A stretch of 64,000 nt of DNA, taken from NCBI GenBank assembly GCA_021531385.1, contig JAFBIR010000002.1, forward strand, positions 248,001 to 312,000. Direction: 5' to 3'. The number at the start of each line of letters is the position of its first letter. The first letter of the stretch is position 1. Below, piece by piece: positions 25,483-35,406 of this stretch. A program made the translations under genes and the position numbers. The stretch is from Parabacteroides distasonis. Lineage in GTDB: Bacteria; Bacteroidota; Bacteroidia; Bacteroidales; Tannerellaceae. The notes beneath the pieces are model-generated. The model was given only the letters and a program-made list of their open reading frames with translations. It was not told the DNA's origin and made no database searches.

Positions 25483-27141
25483 TTACTTATTTCTTTCCGC
25501 AGCATGTCGCAGTGCAATGTCGAACGCCTGTTCATAATAGCGAATAAACTTGCTCCATTCTGCCTTTGTAGCCAAGTCAAAGCAACGTTGCTTAACGCGC
25601 TTCATCTCCTTATCTGTCAGCTTCGTAAGTGTCAAGATCGACTCCTTGATCGCATCGGCCACCTCGAAGTAGTTGAAATCGTCGCGATCGACGACGGCCA
25701 CGCCCTCGCAAATGTCTTTTCCGGAGAGCGATTTGCGTGCCCAGAGGCCAAATCCAGCCAAATCAGTGGTGATCGTGGGGATGCCAAAGGCCACACTCTC
25801 CAACGGGGTATAACCCCAAGGCTCGTAATAGGAGGGATAGGCTGTCGCATCCATACCGATCAAGATGTCATAATAGGGCTGGTTGAAGATGCCATCCTTG
25901 CCATCCAAATAGCAGGGCACGAAGATAATCTTCAGCTTCTGGCTGGCACTGTTGGTAAAGCCGGCGCTATTGATATAGTTGAGCACCCTATCCTCGGGCA
26001 TGTTGTTCAGCCAATGGGTGATGAAGGGCAGCTGCAGGGGAGCCTTTGTCTCGATATCCTGCTCCAGCACCTCTTTCAGGTCGGCTCTCGGCGCACGTGT
26101 CCATGCCGGCACCATGATGAAGGCCACCAACTCACGTTGCAAACGGCCACTGGTGCGCACCCGGTTCATCGCCTCGATAAACACGTCAATACCCTTATTC
26201 CGATACTCATAGCGTCCGCTGGTCGATACCAACAAGGCATCCGGATCAATCGGGCAACCGGTCAGCTTCTCCGCCACCTTGATCAAAGCCGCCCGCGCGG
26301 CAGCCCGCTTTTGCTTGTAGGTCTTGATCTCCGGCACGAAGTTCGGCTCGAAGCCATTCGGAGTCACGATGTCTGGCTCCTTGTCGAGCAATTGCTTGCA
26401 CTCACGCGCCGTAATGTCGCTCACCGTCGTGAAGCAATCCACATGATGCGCCGCCTGCTTCTCCACGGAATGCTTCGCCTCCATGTTCAGCTCGCGCGCC
26501 ATCTGATCGCCGTTGTAGCCATCCATGTAGGCATACAACGCTTTGTTATTGCCCGCGATGGAACGGCCGATCGAGGTCGCATGGGTCGTGAAGATCGTCG
26601 CGATCGCAGGGATGTGCTGCTGGATATAGAGCGCACCCATCGCCAACATCCACTCATTGAAGAGGCCAACCACCTGCTTCTGCTCCAAATGATAGAAATG
26701 ATAGAAGCTTTCCATCACCTTACCTACGGCCAAAGCAAAGATGCAAGACTCGTCATAATCGCCATACGCATGAATGGAATCCACCTGGAAACGCTCCCAC
26801 ATCGTATAGAAGAAGGCATCGCGCTCCTTAAAGAAAGGCTTAAAATCCACCAAGATCACCGGAGGATTACCCGGCACATTCCAACGACCAACCTTAACCT
26901 TCAATTGGTCAACCGCCTCGGCGTTCACACACCAATCAGCAAATAACTTATCATCAACTACAAAATCGGGAGCCGTCTTATCACCCCACACATCCGGGCC
27001 GATAAAGATAACCTTATCATTTAATAATTGCTGCAATGTATGCGCTTTCGTCGAAAGAACTGTGTATATACCACCTACTTTATTACAAACCTCCCAGCTA
27101 CTCTCAAACAGATAATCCGGAGTCTTTACCTTGTCATTCAT
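25483..27141 (-). CDS. Glycogen synthase, GT3 (eukaryote-like) type
   Basis: The N-terminus YLFESSWEVCNKVGGIYTVL is the nucleotide-sugar-binding start typical of GT3 synthases; FTTHATSIGRSIAG, YPSYYEPWGYTPLES and the C-terminal acidic pair region follow. It extends alpha-1,4-glucan from a sugar nucleotide. Bacteroidetes commonly use this type. The start at 27141 fits the family; in-frame codons at 27159 and 27177 exist, and the latter lies in the -7 box. It is divergent from the 27268 gene. Confidence 0.93.
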   Translation of the reverse strand: MNDKVKTPDYLFESSWEVCNKVGGIYTVLSTKAHTLQQLLNDKVIFIGPDVWGDKTAPDFVVDDKLFADWCVNAEAVDQLKVKVGRWNVPGNPPVILVDFKPFFKERDAFFYTMWERFQVDSIHAYGDYDESCIFALAVGKVMESFYHFYHLEQKQVVGLFNEWMLAMGALYIQQHIPAIATIFTTHATSIGRSIAGNNKALYAYMDGYNGDQMARELNMEAKHSVEKQAAHHVDCFTTVSDITARECKQLLDKEPDIVTPNGFEPNFVPEIKTYKQKRAAARAALIKVAEKLTGCPIDPDALLVSTSGRYEYRNKGIDVFIEAMNRVRTSGRLQRELVAFIMVPAWTRAPRADLKEVLEQDIETKAPLQLPFITHWLNNMPEDRVLNYINSAGFTNSASQKLKIIFVPCYLDGKDGIFNQPYYDILIGMDATAYPSYYEPWGYTPLESVAFGIPTITTDLAGFGLWARKSLSGKDICEGVAVVDRDDFNYFEVADAIKESILTLTKLTDKEMKRVKQRCFDLATKAEWSKFIRYYEQAFDIALRHAAERNK

Positions 27142-27176
27142 ATTTGAATTGTTTGTCATCAACGTTTTTGAGCGCA

Positions 27177-27184
27177 CAAAGATA
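27177..27184 (-). promoter_or_regulatory. -7 box of the glycogen operon
   Basis: TATCTTTG on the minus strand, 35 bp before the chosen glycogen synthase start. It excludes the in-frame GTG at 27177 as the start. Confidence 0.6.
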
Positions 27185-27237
27185 GTGTATTTTTGTTTTT
27201 TATCATTGCATGTTGTCTATTTTCATTACATTATTCC

Positions 27238-27245
27238 TACATTTG
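27238..27245 (+). promoter_or_regulatory. -7 box of the 27268 gene
   Basis: TACATTTG lies 22 bp before the ATG at 27268. With the box at 27177-27184 it forms a compact divergent promoter region. Confidence 0.6.
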
Positions 27246-27267
27246 CGCATATTTAAATGAGATTATT

Positions 27268-27552
27268 ATGGCTAAAAGAAGAATTTTGAAGAAAGAGATC
27301 GGTCACATAGCTGGCGAGTTGTTCACCGAGGCCCTGGTTTGCCGCCTCTACATCCCGGGAGTGGATCCCGCCCAAGCAGACAGCCTCATGGCACGGATCT
27401 TGGACATGCAAGATGAGTTTATCGTAAGAGCCGGACGCCCCGACGGGAAAGACAATTCCCAATTAGTAAAGGCCTATTACCGGGATCTGAAAGCCGATTT
27501 ACAAAAGGAGGTGAACGCGATCGGCGAGGCGATTTCCGCATTGAGCAAATAA
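27268..27552 (+). CDS. Conserved small protein of unknown function
   Basis: The 94 residues are mostly helical: a basic start (MAKRRILKKEIGHIAGELF), a middle with CRLYIPGVDPAQAD and a long C-terminal helix (VKAYYRDLKADLQKEVNAI). It has no signal peptide or membrane segment. The start at 27268 is set by the -7 box at 27238. It is followed 14 bp later by an acyltransferase gene and a nitrilase-family gene. I do not recognise the family. Confidence 0.75.
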   Translation: MAKRRILKKEIGHIAGELFTEALVCRLYIPGVDPAQADSLMARILDMQDEFIVRAGRPDGKDNSQLVKAYYRDLKADLQKEVNAIGEAISALSK

Positions 27553-27566
27553 GCCTTACGAAGAAG

Positions 27567-28115
27567 ATGAGAAAAGCAATCAGCAAAGCATTGCTCCGCT
27601 TGGCGGGGTGGAAATTAGGTCCGACCGAGGGGGTGGATACCCCGAAGTGTGTGATTTGTGTAGCGCCACATACCAGCAACTGGGATTTTGTCGTCGGGAA
27701 GCTGTTTTATACGGCGATTGGCTGCAATGCCAACTTCTTGATCAAGAAAGAATGGTTTTTCTTTCCGTTCAACCTGTTGTTCAACGCCTTGGGAGGTGTT
27801 CCGATCGACCGCAGCCAACGTACCTCCGTCACCGACCAGATGGTAGCTCGCTTCAACACACAAAGCCGGATGCAATTGGCCATCACGCCGGAAGGCACAC
27901 GCAAACGTGTAGAGGTTTGGAAAAAGGGATTCTACTATATCGCATTGGGAGCCCAGGTTCCCATTCTCGTGGCTTATATCGACTATAAGAAGAAGGAGGC
28001 GGGCATGAAAGCCCTCTTCCACCCCACCGGCGATCTGGAGAAAGACCTGGCAACGATCCAAGCCATGTACAAGGGCGTGACCGCCTGCCATCCTGAACAG
28101 TTCGCCCAAGGATAA
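27567..28115 (+). CDS. Lysophospholipid acyltransferase (PlsC-like)
   Basis: The 182-residue enzyme has the acyltransferase HX4D motif in APHTSNWDF, a hydrophobic membrane-contacting segment (KEWFFFPFNLLFNALGG) with PIDR, and the glycerol-phosphate-site motif ITPEGTR. Enzymes of this kind acylate 1-acylglycerol-3-phosphate or related lipids at the membrane. It is shorter than typical PlsC (about 240), as in several Bacteroidetes paralogues, so the acceptor is uncertain. Confidence 0.88.
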   Translation: MRKAISKALLRLAGWKLGPTEGVDTPKCVICVAPHTSNWDFVVGKLFYTAIGCNANFLIKKEWFFFPFNLLFNALGGVPIDRSQRTSVTDQMVARFNTQSRMQLAITPEGTRKRVEVWKKGFYYIALGAQVPILVAYIDYKKKEAGMKALFHPTGDLEKDLATIQAMYKGVTACHPEQFAQG

Positions 28116-28178
28116 TCTCCAGCGGGCGAATGTATGGACAGAACAAACAACATAACACCTTATAATCGCAGAACAACC

Positions 28179-28961
28179 ATGGCAGAAGAATTACGTATCA
28201 GCATGATACAATCCCATATCATTTGGGAAGATCAAGAAGAGAACCTTTGCTACTACGGCGAATTGCTTCGCCGAGTGAGTGGACGAACCGATTTGGCTAT
28301 CCTCCCGGAAACCTTCACCACCGGCTTCTCGATGGATGTGGCTCGCTTGGCGGATCCGATGGAAGGCAAGACCATCGCTACCGTCAAAGCGTGGGCAAGC
28401 AAATATGGCATGGCCGTGATGGGTAGCTTCCTTTGTAAAGAGGACGATCGCTATTTCAACCGTGCCTTTTTCATCACACCCGAAGGCGAAGTGACGACCT
28501 ACGACAAACATCACCTGTTCCGCATGGCCGATGAGCACAAATCGTTCACACCAGGCGAGAAGCTGACGATCGTGGAGTATAAGGGTTGGAAGATCTGTAT
28601 GCAAGTATGTTACGACCTTCGCTTCCCTGTCTGGACACGCAACGTGAACAACGCTTATGACCTGCTCATCTATGTGGCCAACTGGCCGGAGGTGCGCAAG
28701 AAGGCTTGGAAGACCTTGCTGCATGCGCGTGCCATCGAGAATATGGCTTATGTTTGCGGCGTGAACCGCGTGGGCGTGGATGGCAAGGGCTTGACCTATC
28801 GGGGCGACTCGATGGTGATCGACCCTAAAGGCAAGAAGATCGCCACCGCCGGCAAACGGGAAGAGATCACCCGTACCTGCGTCATCAAGAAATCAGAGTT
28901 AGAGGCCTTCCGTGAGAAATTCCCCGCCTGGAAGGATGCGGATAGCTTCCATTTAGATTGA
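28179..28961 (+). CDS. Nitrilase-superfamily amidase (omega-amidase/YafV type)
   Basis: The Glu-Lys-Cys triad is visible: PETFTTGFSMD, YDKHHLFRMADE and MQVCYDLRFPVW. This order and NWPEVRKKAWKTLLHARAIENM match the YafV/omega-amidase group, which hydrolyses 2-oxoglutaramate-like amides arising from methionine salvage or transamination. The start at 28179 gives MAEELRISMIQ, the usual N-terminus; an in-frame ATG at 28134 is less likely. A terminator follows. Confidence 0.92.
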   Translation: MAEELRISMIQSHIIWEDQEENLCYYGELLRRVSGRTDLAILPETFTTGFSMDVARLADPMEGKTIATVKAWASKYGMAVMGSFLCKEDDRYFNRAFFITPEGEVTTYDKHHLFRMADEHKSFTPGEKLTIVEYKGWKICMQVCYDLRFPVWTRNVNNAYDLLIYVANWPEVRKKAWKTLLHARAIENMAYVCGVNRVGVDGKGLTYRGDSMVIDPKGKKIATAGKREEITRTCVIKKSELEAFREKFPAWKDADSFHLD

Positions 28962-28971
28962 TTCCCCTCTC

Positions 28972-29012
28972 TCCCTGCGATGCGCTCTCCCCGTATCGCA
29001 GGGTTTCTTTTT
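28972..29012 (+). terminator. Terminator after the amidase gene
   Basis: CCCTGCGA pairs with TCGCAGGG (with GTA/TGC extension), followed by TTTCTTTTT. Confidence 0.8.
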
Positions 29013-29127
29013 CCCCTCCTAACCATCCTCCCAAACAGCTTCGCAGCTACGCGAACACTCCTCGCGGGCCCCTCTCGCGATTTCGCGAGGCCATTCAAAA
29101 GGCTTTCAAGCGACCTTAGCGACCGGC

Positions 29128-29160
29128 AAAAGAAAAGGGCAGCCTTTTGAGCTACCCTTA
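29128..29160 (-). terminator. Terminator of the ilv operon
   Basis: On the minus strand AAGGGTAGC pairs with GGCTGCCCTT and is followed by TTCTTTT, about 30 bp after the ilvC stop. Confidence 0.75.
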
Positions 29161-29190
29161 TTTCTATGCTTGTTTCCCGAGCGGGGACGA

Positions 29191-30234
29191 TTAGTTGTTC
29201 TCCGGACGGAGCTTACGAACCGTTACCGCTGTCTGCCACATCTCGCTCTCGCGCAATGCCTTCAACTCTGCGTTCAACTTATCGCGATAATCAGGCTTAG
29301 AGTTAGAGTCGATAGAGATCTGTGCCTCGTTACCTGTCTTCACGCTGTGATACAACTTCTCAACAACCGGCTTGATCGCATCGTGGAACGGGCCCATCCA
29401 ATCCAACGCACCACGCTGAGCCGTCGTAGAGCAGTTTGCGTACATCCAATCCATACCGTTCTTCGCGAACAACGGCATCAATGACTGTGTCAACTCCTCA
29501 ACAGTCTCATTGAATGCCTCAGAAGGTGTGTGACCATTCTCACGCAATACCTCATACTGAGCCAACAGCAAGCCCTGGATAGCGCCCATCAAAGAGCCAC
29601 GCTCGCCCGTCAAGTCAGAAGTAGCCTCGCGGATGAAAGTCGTCTCAAACAGATAACCTGAACCAATACCGATACCCAGTGCCAACGTACGATCCAAAGC
29701 CTTGCCCGTAGCATCCTGGTAAACCGCATAAGAAGAGTTCAAACCACGGCCCTCCAAGAACATAGAGCGCAATGACGTACCGGAACCCTTCGGAGCGACC
29801 ATGATCACATCAATGTCAGCGGGAGGAACTACACCCGTACGATCGTTCCAAGTGATCGCAAAACCATGAGAGAAATACAATGCCTTACCCGGTTTCAAGT
29901 AGGGTTTCATAGTCGGCCAAACAGCCATCACAGCGGCATCAGAGAGCAAGCACATGATGATTGTACCCTTCTCACAAGCCTCCTCGATGCTGAACAGCGT
30001 CTCGCCCGGTACCCAACCATCGGCAATCGCCTTCTCGAAAGTCTTGCCTTGACGCTGGCCAACGATCACGTTGAAACCATTATCGCGCAGGTTCAAGCTC
30101 TGACCCGGACCTTGTACGCCATAACCAATCACAGCGATTGTCTCGTCTTTCAAAATCTCTCTTGCTTTCTCCAACGGAAACTCTTCACGGGTCATCACAT
30201 TCTCGATAACACCGCCAAAATTCATTTGTGCCAT
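29191..30234 (-). CDS. ilvC: Ketol-acid reductoisomerase, class I
   Basis: It isomerises and reduces acetolactate or acetohydroxybutyrate with NAD(P)H and Mg. The Rossmann start is VIGYGVQGPGQSLNLRDNG, followed by MVAPKGSGTSLR and the metal-binding helical domain (DLTGERGSLMGAIQGLL and SEAFNETVEELTQSLMP). Length 347 fits class I. It is the last gene of the ilv operon. Confidence 0.97.
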   Translation of the reverse strand: MAQMNFGGVIENVMTREEFPLEKAREILKDETIAVIGYGVQGPGQSLNLRDNGFNVIVGQRQGKTFEKAIADGWVPGETLFSIEEACEKGTIIMCLLSDAAVMAVWPTMKPYLKPGKALYFSHGFAITWNDRTGVVPPADIDVIMVAPKGSGTSLRSMFLEGRGLNSSYAVYQDATGKALDRTLALGIGIGSGYLFETTFIREATSDLTGERGSLMGAIQGLLLAQYEVLRENGHTPSEAFNETVEELTQSLMPLFAKNGMDWMYANCSTTAQRGALDWMGPFHDAIKPVVEKLYHSVKTGNEAQISIDSNSKPDYRDKLNAELKALRESEMWQTAVTVRKLRPENN

Positions 30235-30290
30235 TTTTTTGTAACTAAATTAGTGTTTTAAAAAAACTGATTAAACTTCTTCTTATTCTT

Positions 30291-31016
30291 TCATCGCCAG
30301 GTGACTGCCGCTCGGCATAAAGCCTTGCCTTCGCTGCAAATCGCCAAACCGGAGTGACCGGGAGCGATCTCCTGCTTATGCAATGTCAACGGCATACCCG
30401 GCTTTCCCTCAGCCATATAGGCGATCTCCATCCGGCCGATCTCCTGCGTCATGAACTGCTCGATGTCGAACAGGTCGAGCAGATGCTCGATGTATTTCAC
30501 GCTATTGAAATGGCCGTTGATGTCCAAATCGCTATAGGTAATGGTGTAGGGAATGCCCTCCGACTGGGTCTCCACCGGTTGAATCTTTCCCGGCTTCTCA
30601 ATCGGACAGGGGCGAGGATCAATGTATGGGCTTAGTGCCTCGATATCCAACAAGGTCGGCCGACGACTCTGCATATCGATCGCCGCCCAAATGGAACGGG
30701 CATAGCCAAAGGTGTTTCCCTCTTCATCCGCCAATTCAAAACAACGGCTCGTGAAAAGACGTCCCACCTCATCAATCCAAGTATATAATCGGATGTGATC
30801 GTACGCTTTTGGATAGGCTTTCATCTCAATGGCCAAACGAGACAAGACCCAAGCGGTGTGCCGCTCCGTCATCTCGCTATACCCGAATCCTCGGGCACCG
30901 GCATGACTGGAGGCAGCATGCATCAGGTAGTTGCCCACCATCGGCATTGTTACTCGGCCTCGGAAGTCCATCAGATAGGGCTCCGCCATAAAATGAAAAC
31001 ATCCAACTCGTTCCAT
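30291..31016 (-). CDS. Acyl-ACP thioesterase
   Basis: A double hot-dog protein of 241 residues of the FatA/FatB-like bacterial family that releases fatty acids from acyl carrier protein. Visible segments are HAASSHAGARGFGYSEM, AWVLSRLAIEM and the second hot-dog YSDLDINGHFNSVKYIEHLLD with the catalytic Asp/Asn/His cluster. It lies between ilvN and ilvC. A link to branched-chain acyl pools is inference. Confidence 0.92.
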   Translation of the reverse strand: MERVGCFHFMAEPYLMDFRGRVTMPMVGNYLMHAASSHAGARGFGYSEMTERHTAWVLSRLAIEMKAYPKAYDHIRLYTWIDEVGRLFTSRCFELADEEGNTFGYARSIWAAIDMQSRRPTLLDIEALSPYIDPRPCPIEKPGKIQPVETQSEGIPYTITYSDLDINGHFNSVKYIEHLLDLFDIEQFMTQEIGRMEIAYMAEGKPGMPLTLHKQEIAPGHSGLAICSEGKALCRAAVTWR

Positions 31017-31025
31017 CCTCTTTCT

Positions 31026-31586
31026 TTATTGTTCTATTTGTTGTTTCTCCTGCAACTTACGCTCCATGTCAGCCAACATGTCGCTCAATCGCTCCACTTT
31101 GCTCTTCGTGATCGCCACACGACCCGAACGGATGAATTGCAGCACGCCGATCGTCTCGCTCAGCTCGTTGAACAATGCTTGCGTCTCGTCGTAGTGGCCA
31201 CTCTTCTCCAACACCACACAATCCTCGTTCATCTCCAAGATGCGGGCATTGTATTTGCGGATCAACGCCTCAACCGTACCCATCTTGATGAAGAGCTCCG
31301 TACTGAGCTTATAGAGAGCGATCTCCTGATAAACCATCTCCTCATCGGTGTTGTAGTAGGCCTTCAAGATATCGACACGCTTGTCGATCTGCTTCACCAC
31401 CTTGTCGATCATCTCCTCATCGGTGTAGGTCGTGATGGTGAACTTATGGATACCCTTGATAGCCGACGGCGACACGGAGAGTGTCTCGATATTCAGCTGC
31501 CGGCGTGTGAAGATAATCGTGATCTGATTCAACAAACCTACGGTATTCTCCGAAAAGATAATAACGGTATATAATTTCTTCGTGCT
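31026..31586 (-). CDS. ilvN: Acetolactate synthase, regulatory small subunit
   Basis: The N-terminal ACT domain (KKLYTVIIFSENTVGLLNQITIIFTRRQLNIETL) would bind valine for feedback inhibition, and a C-terminal ACT-like domain follows. The start at 31586 gives MSTKKLYTVIIF, the usual N-terminus, 16 bp after the ilvB stop. An upstream in-frame ATG at 31616 would overlap ilvB by 14 bp. It pairs with IlvB encoded directly upstream. Confidence 0.94.
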   Translation of the reverse strand, partial: STKKLYTVIIFSENTVGLLNQITIIFTRRQLNIETLSVSPSAIKGIHKFTITTYTDEEMIDKVVKQIDKRVDILKAYYNTDEEMVYQEIALYKLSTELFIKMGTVEALIRKYNARILEMNEDCVVLEKSGHYDETQALFNELSETIGVLQFIRSGRVAITKSKVERLSDMLADMERKLQEKQQIEQ

Positions 31587-31602
31587 CATAACCTCTTTCC
31601 TC

Positions 31603-33300
31603 CTACTTTTGATCACCCATGATGATATTCGTCACTGTCGCTCCTGCCGGAACCATCGGATAAACCATTTCGAAGCGCTCTACATCGGCTACTAACAAAT
31701 AAGCGCCCTTATGGTTCACCATCTCCTGGATAGCCTCATCCAATTCCTCCCGTTTCTGCACCTCACGTGCCGCGATGCCGTAAGCTTTCGCGATCGACAC
31801 GAAATCGGGGTTCACCATCTCCGTGAAGGAATATCGCTCATGGAAGAAGAGCTCCTGCCACTGACGCACCATACCGAGGAAATTGTTGTTCAAGAGGATG
31901 ATCTTCACGTCGATCTGCTCCTGCATGATGGTGCCCAACTCCTGAATCGTCATTTGCAAGCCACCGTCACCTGTAAAGAAGCATACCGTCCGCTCAGGCG
32001 CGCCAAACTTCGCACCAATCGCAGCGGGAAGACCAAATCCCATCGTGCCTAAACCACCAGAGGTAACCACACTGCGGGTATGGTTATATTGGAAATAACG
32101 TACACCCATCATCTGATTCTGACCGACATCCGTTACCAACACCGCATCGTTGTTGGTCGCCTCAGAGACCTTGCGAATCACCTCTCCCATCTTCAGGTAG
32201 CCGGATTCGGGGTGTAACTCATGCTTGATCACCTTCTCAAACTCCTCTTGCGCATCCGGCTCAAACTCAGCGTTCCATTCCGCACGTTTGCGTGTCTCCA
32301 ACAACTCCGTGAGCTGTGGCAACGTATGCTTGGCATTACCGAGCACCTTCACGTCAACCGGCACATTCTTGCCAATCTCTGAGTTATCAATATCAAGGTG
32401 GATCACCTTCGCCTGCTTTGCGTAGGTCTTCAAATCGCCCGTTACTCGATCGTCAAAACGCATACCAACAGCGATCAACACATCACACTCGTTGGTTTTA
32501 CGGTTAGGGCCGACGTTGCCGTGCATACCCAACATACCCTTATTCAACGGGAAGTTTGAGGGCATGGCTGAAAGGCCTAATGTCGTAGCCGCAGCAGGAA
32601 TATCATTCTTTGTCAAGAATTCCAGTAATTCCTTCTCGGCATGACCCAAGATCACACCTTGACCCACCAAGCAGAAGGGTTTCTGCGCCTGATTGATCAA
32701 AGCGGCCGCTTGCGCGATCCGATCCGGATTGATTTCCGGTTCCGGTTGATAACTACGGATATAATCCACCGGCTTATACTCGAAATCCACCTTGCCCACT
32801 TGCGCGTCTTTCGCGAAGTCGAGCACGACAGGACCCGGACGACCCGTAGAAGCAATATAGAAAGCACGAGACACCGCCCATGCAATATCTTCCGCCCGAC
32901 GAATCTGATAAGCCCACTTCGTGATTGGTTGCGTAATACCGATCACGTCGATCTCTTGAAAAGCATCCGTACCCAACAACGGTGAGGCCACCTGACCAGT
33001 GATCACCACCAAAGGGGTGCTATCCATCATGGCGTCAGCGATACCTGTCAAGGTATTCGTCGCACCAGGGCCGGAAGTGACCAACGTCACGCCCACCTTG
33101 CCTGACACGCGTGCATAACCTTGTGCCGCATGGGTAGCGCCCTGCTCATGGCGCACCAGCACATGCTTGATCTTATCTTTATAGTCATACAAGCTATCGT
33201 AAACGGGGATTACCGCCCCACCCGGATAGCCAAAGATCGTATCTACGCCCTCTGCAAGCAACGATCTCAATAATGCCTCAGAACCGGATATTCTCTCCAT
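31603..33300 (-). CDS. ilvB: Acetolactate synthase, catalytic large subunit
   Basis: This ThDP enzyme makes acetolactate from pyruvate. It begins SGSEALLRSLLAEGVDTIFGYPGG and contains the catalytic Glu in HEQGATHAAQGYAR, the FAD-binding middle domain and the ThDP motif GDGGLQMTIQELGTIM...NNNFLGMVRQWQ. The 565-residue length is standard. It follows ilvD by 26 bp. Confidence 0.97.
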   Translation of the reverse strand: MERISGSEALLRSLLAEGVDTIFGYPGGAVIPVYDSLYDYKDKIKHVLVRHEQGATHAAQGYARVSGKVGVTLVTSGPGATNTLTGIADAMMDSTPLVVITGQVASPLLGTDAFQEIDVIGITQPITKWAYQIRRAEDIAWAVSRAFYIASTGRPGPVVLDFAKDAQVGKVDFEYKPVDYIRSYQPEPEINPDRIAQAAALINQAQKPFCLVGQGVILGHAEKELLEFLTKNDIPAAATTLGLSAMPSNFPLNKGMLGMHGNVGPNRKTNECDVLIAVGMRFDDRVTGDLKTYAKQAKVIHLDIDNSEIGKNVPVDVKVLGNAKHTLPQLTELLETRKRAEWNAEFEPDAQEEFEKVIKHELHPESGYLKMGEVIRKVSEATNNDAVLVTDVGQNQMMGVRYFQYNHTRSVVTSGGLGTMGFGLPAAIGAKFGAPERTVCFFTGDGGLQMTIQELGTIMQEQIDVKIILLNNNFLGMVRQWQELFFHERYSFTEMVNPDFVSIAKAYGIAAREVQKREELDEAIQEMVNHKGAYLLVADVERFEMVYPMVPAGATVTNIIMGDQK

Positions 33301-33326
33301 AACGAAATTCTATATTTTAGCTTTGG

Positions 33327-35171
33327 TTATTCTTCTACTATACGAACGCCACCCTTGTCTGCCGATGCAACCATCTTACCGTACGCCCGCAAAGCCTTCG
33401 ACACCACACGTTGACGATAAGGCGGGGTAAAGGCCTTCTTGCCCTTTGCCTCCTCTGCCTCCCGACGTGCGGCCAACTCCTCGTCGCTCAAACGGACGTT
33501 GATGGAGCGCTCCGGAATATTGATCTCGATGATGTCGCCATCCTTCACCAAACCGATGGCACCGCCTGATGCCGCCTCCGGCGAGATATGGCCGATCGAC
33601 AAACCGGACGTACCGCCACTGAAACGACCATCCGTGATCAAGGCGCACTCTTTACCCAAGTGACGGCTCTTGATGTAAGAGGTCGGGTAAAGCATCTCCT
33701 GCATACCAGGGCCACCCTTAGGTCCTTCATACGTGATCACCACCACATCGCCCGATACGACCTTACCACCTAAGATACCCTCGCAAGCGGCATCTTGCGA
33801 GTCGAACACCTTCGCAGGACCGGCGAACTTCCAGATGCTCTCATCCACACCGGCTGTCTTCACCACGCAACCATCCACGGCGATATTACCCTTCAACACA
33901 GCCAAACCGCCATCTTTCGAGTAAGCATGAGCCACGTCACGGATACAACCCGCTGCACGGTCGGTATCCAACTCCTTATAATAGCTCTCTTGCGAACCCA
34001 TCTGGGTGCTGAATTGATGAGCCGGTGCGCTCTTGTATTTCTGAATTGCCTTTTCCGTCACGTTCGGTGAGGTAATCGCATAGTGATCAACCGCCTCCGC
34101 CAAGGTCAAGCCATCCACACGCTTCGTACTGCCATCCACCAAACCGGCTTGCATTAACTCGTTCATGATCGCCATGATACCGCCCGCACGGTTCACATCT
34201 TGCACATGGTAGGTATGCGTATTAGGTGCCACCTTGCAAAGACAAGGAGTCTTGCGAGACAACATATCTATATCATCCATCTTGAAGTCAGCACCCGCCT
34301 CCTGCGCAACGGCCAACAGGTGAAGCACCGTGTTTGTAGAGCCACCCATTGCAATGTCTAACGACATAGCGTTCAAGAAGGCTTGACGGGTAGCGATGTT
34401 GCGAGGCAAAACTGACTCATCGCCATCGCGATAATATTTGTAAGCGTTCTCCACGATCTGCTTAGCGGCATCTCGGAAAAGCTGCGTACGATTCTTATGG
34501 GTAGCGACGATCGTACCATTACCCGGCAAAGCCAAGCCGATCGCCTCATTCAAACAGTTCATGGAGTTGGCCGTGAACATACCGGAGCAACAGCCGCAAC
34601 CGGGGCAAGCACGACGCTCCACCTCAGCCACACGTTGATCATCCACACTGGTATCCGCCGATTCGATCATGGCGTCAATCAAATCCAAATGGCGGCCATC
34701 TAACTCACCCGCCTCCATCGGACCTCCTGAGACGAAGATCGTCGGGATATTCAAACGCATGGAAGCCATCAACATACCCGGAGTGATCTTGTCGCAGTTG
34801 CTGATGCAAACCATCGCATCGGCCTTGTGCGCATTCACCATATATTCTACGCTATCCGCGATGATGTCGCGTGAGGGAAGCGAATAGAGCATACCGTCAT
34901 GCCCCATGGCGATACCATCGTCGATGGCGATCGTGTTGAACTCAGCGGCAAAGCAACCTAACTTCTCGATCTCTGCCTTCACCAACTGACCCACCTCATG
35001 CAGGTGCACATGACCCGGCACAAACTGTGTAAACGAGTTCACGACGGCAATGATGGGTTTACCGAATTGTTCTTCCTTCATGCCTACGGCACGCCATAAC
35101 GCACGCGCACCTGCCATGCGGCGGCCCTCAGTGCTAAATGAGCTTCTTAGCGGATTCTTCATCACTTCCAT
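33327..35171 (-). CDS. ilvD: Dihydroxy-acid dehydratase
   Basis: It dehydrates dihydroxy acids to the 2-oxo acids of valine and isoleucine. The iron-sulphur cysteines are in VCISNCDK and [19 protein letters not shown], with [11 protein letters not shown] and the C-terminal [21 protein letters not shown]. The start is [11 protein letters not shown]; the ATG at 35162 is an alternative. It is the first structural gene of ilvD-B-N-thioesterase-C and follows a leader with an attenuator. Confidence 0.97.
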   Translation of the reverse strand: MEVMKNPLRSSFSTEGRRMAGARALWRAVGMKEEQFGKPIIAVVNSFTQFVPGHVHLHEVGQLVKAEIEKLGCFAAEFNTIAIDDGIAMGHDGMLYSLPSRDIIADSVEYMVNAHKADAMVCISNCDKITPGMLMASMRLNIPTIFVSGGPMEAGELDGRHLDLIDAMIESADTSVDDQRVAEVERRACPGCGCCSGMFTANSMNCLNEAIGLALPGNGTIVATHKNRTQLFRDAAKQIVENAYKYYRDGDESVLPRNIATRQAFLNAMSLDIAMGGSTNTVLHLLAVAQEAGADFKMDDIDMLSRKTPCLCKVAPNTHTYHVQDVNRAGGIMAIMNELMQAGLVDGSTKRVDGLTLAEAVDHYAITSPNVTEKAIQKYKSAPAHQFSTQMGSQESYYKELDTDRAAGCIRDVAHAYSKDGGLAVLKGNIAVDGCVVKTAGVDESIWKFAGPAKVFDSQDAACEGILGGKVVSGDVVVITYEGPKGGPGMQEMLYPTSYIKSRHLGKECALITDGRFSGGTSGLSIGHISPEAASGGAIGLVKDGDIIEINIPERSINVRLSDEELAARREAEEAKGKKAFTPPYRQRVVSKALRAYGKMVASADKGGVRIVEE

Positions 35172-35237
35172 AGAATATATGCTTTATTTATATGGAGTCG
35201 CTCCTTTTCGGCTCCTTTTATTTTATTATTATTCAAC

Positions 35238-35270
35238 AAAAAAGCCCTTCTCGTTCAGGAGAAAGGCCCC
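35238..35270 (-). terminator. Attenuator (intrinsic terminator) of the ilv operon leader
   Basis: On the minus strand GCCTTTCTC, loop CTGAAC, GAGAAGGGC forms a 9-bp stem with one G-U pair, followed by six T. It lies between the leader peptide and ilvD. Its 5' arm is also complementary to the segment at 35307-35316. Confidence 0.85.
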
Positions 35271-35306
35271 AAGTAATATCTTCTCAAATTCTCAACGTTC
35301 AACATA

Positions 35307-35316
35307 CCTTTCTCCT
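35307..35316 (-). promoter_or_regulatory. Candidate antiterminator arm of the ilv leader
   Basis: AGGAGAAAGG on the minus strand starts in the leader stop codon. It is perfectly complementary over 10 nt to CCTTTCTCCT in the terminator 5' arm. Pairing of the two would prevent the terminator from forming. Confidence 0.7.
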
Positions 35317-35375
35317 CACCTACTAACGCTTAGAAGGACCACGACGAGATCAATATGCAATACGTTGTTCATCAT
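35316..35375 (-). CDS. ilv operon leader peptide
   Basis: A 19-codon ORF (MMNNVLHIDLVVVLLSVSR) lies about 25 nt downstream of the predicted transcription start. It has five Val, four Leu and one Ile codons, ten branched-chain residues of nineteen. It ends at the antiterminator arm and is followed by the attenuator. This is the layout of ribosome-mediated attenuation: scarce Val, Leu or Ile tRNA would stall the ribosome in the Val/Leu run and let antitermination occur. Expression itself is not shown by sequence. Confidence 0.82.
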   Translation of the reverse strand: MMNNVLHIDLVVVLLSVSR

Positions 35376-35406
35376 ACTTCTTGAATACTCTTTTTGTTTG
35401 ACGCTG

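Noticed and set aside
25345-26946. 533-codon open frame on the plus strand opposite glycogen synthase
   Set aside because: It is a mirror of the well-supported GT3 synthase coding on the other strand; its translation is rich in His, Leu and Arg without any domain and has no promoter.
29040-29110. Inverted CTCGCGA/TCGCGAG segments between the amidase and ilvC genes as an operator
   Set aside because: They lie between two terminators of convergent transcripts, where an operator would have nothing to control; most likely extra hairpins or decayed repeats.
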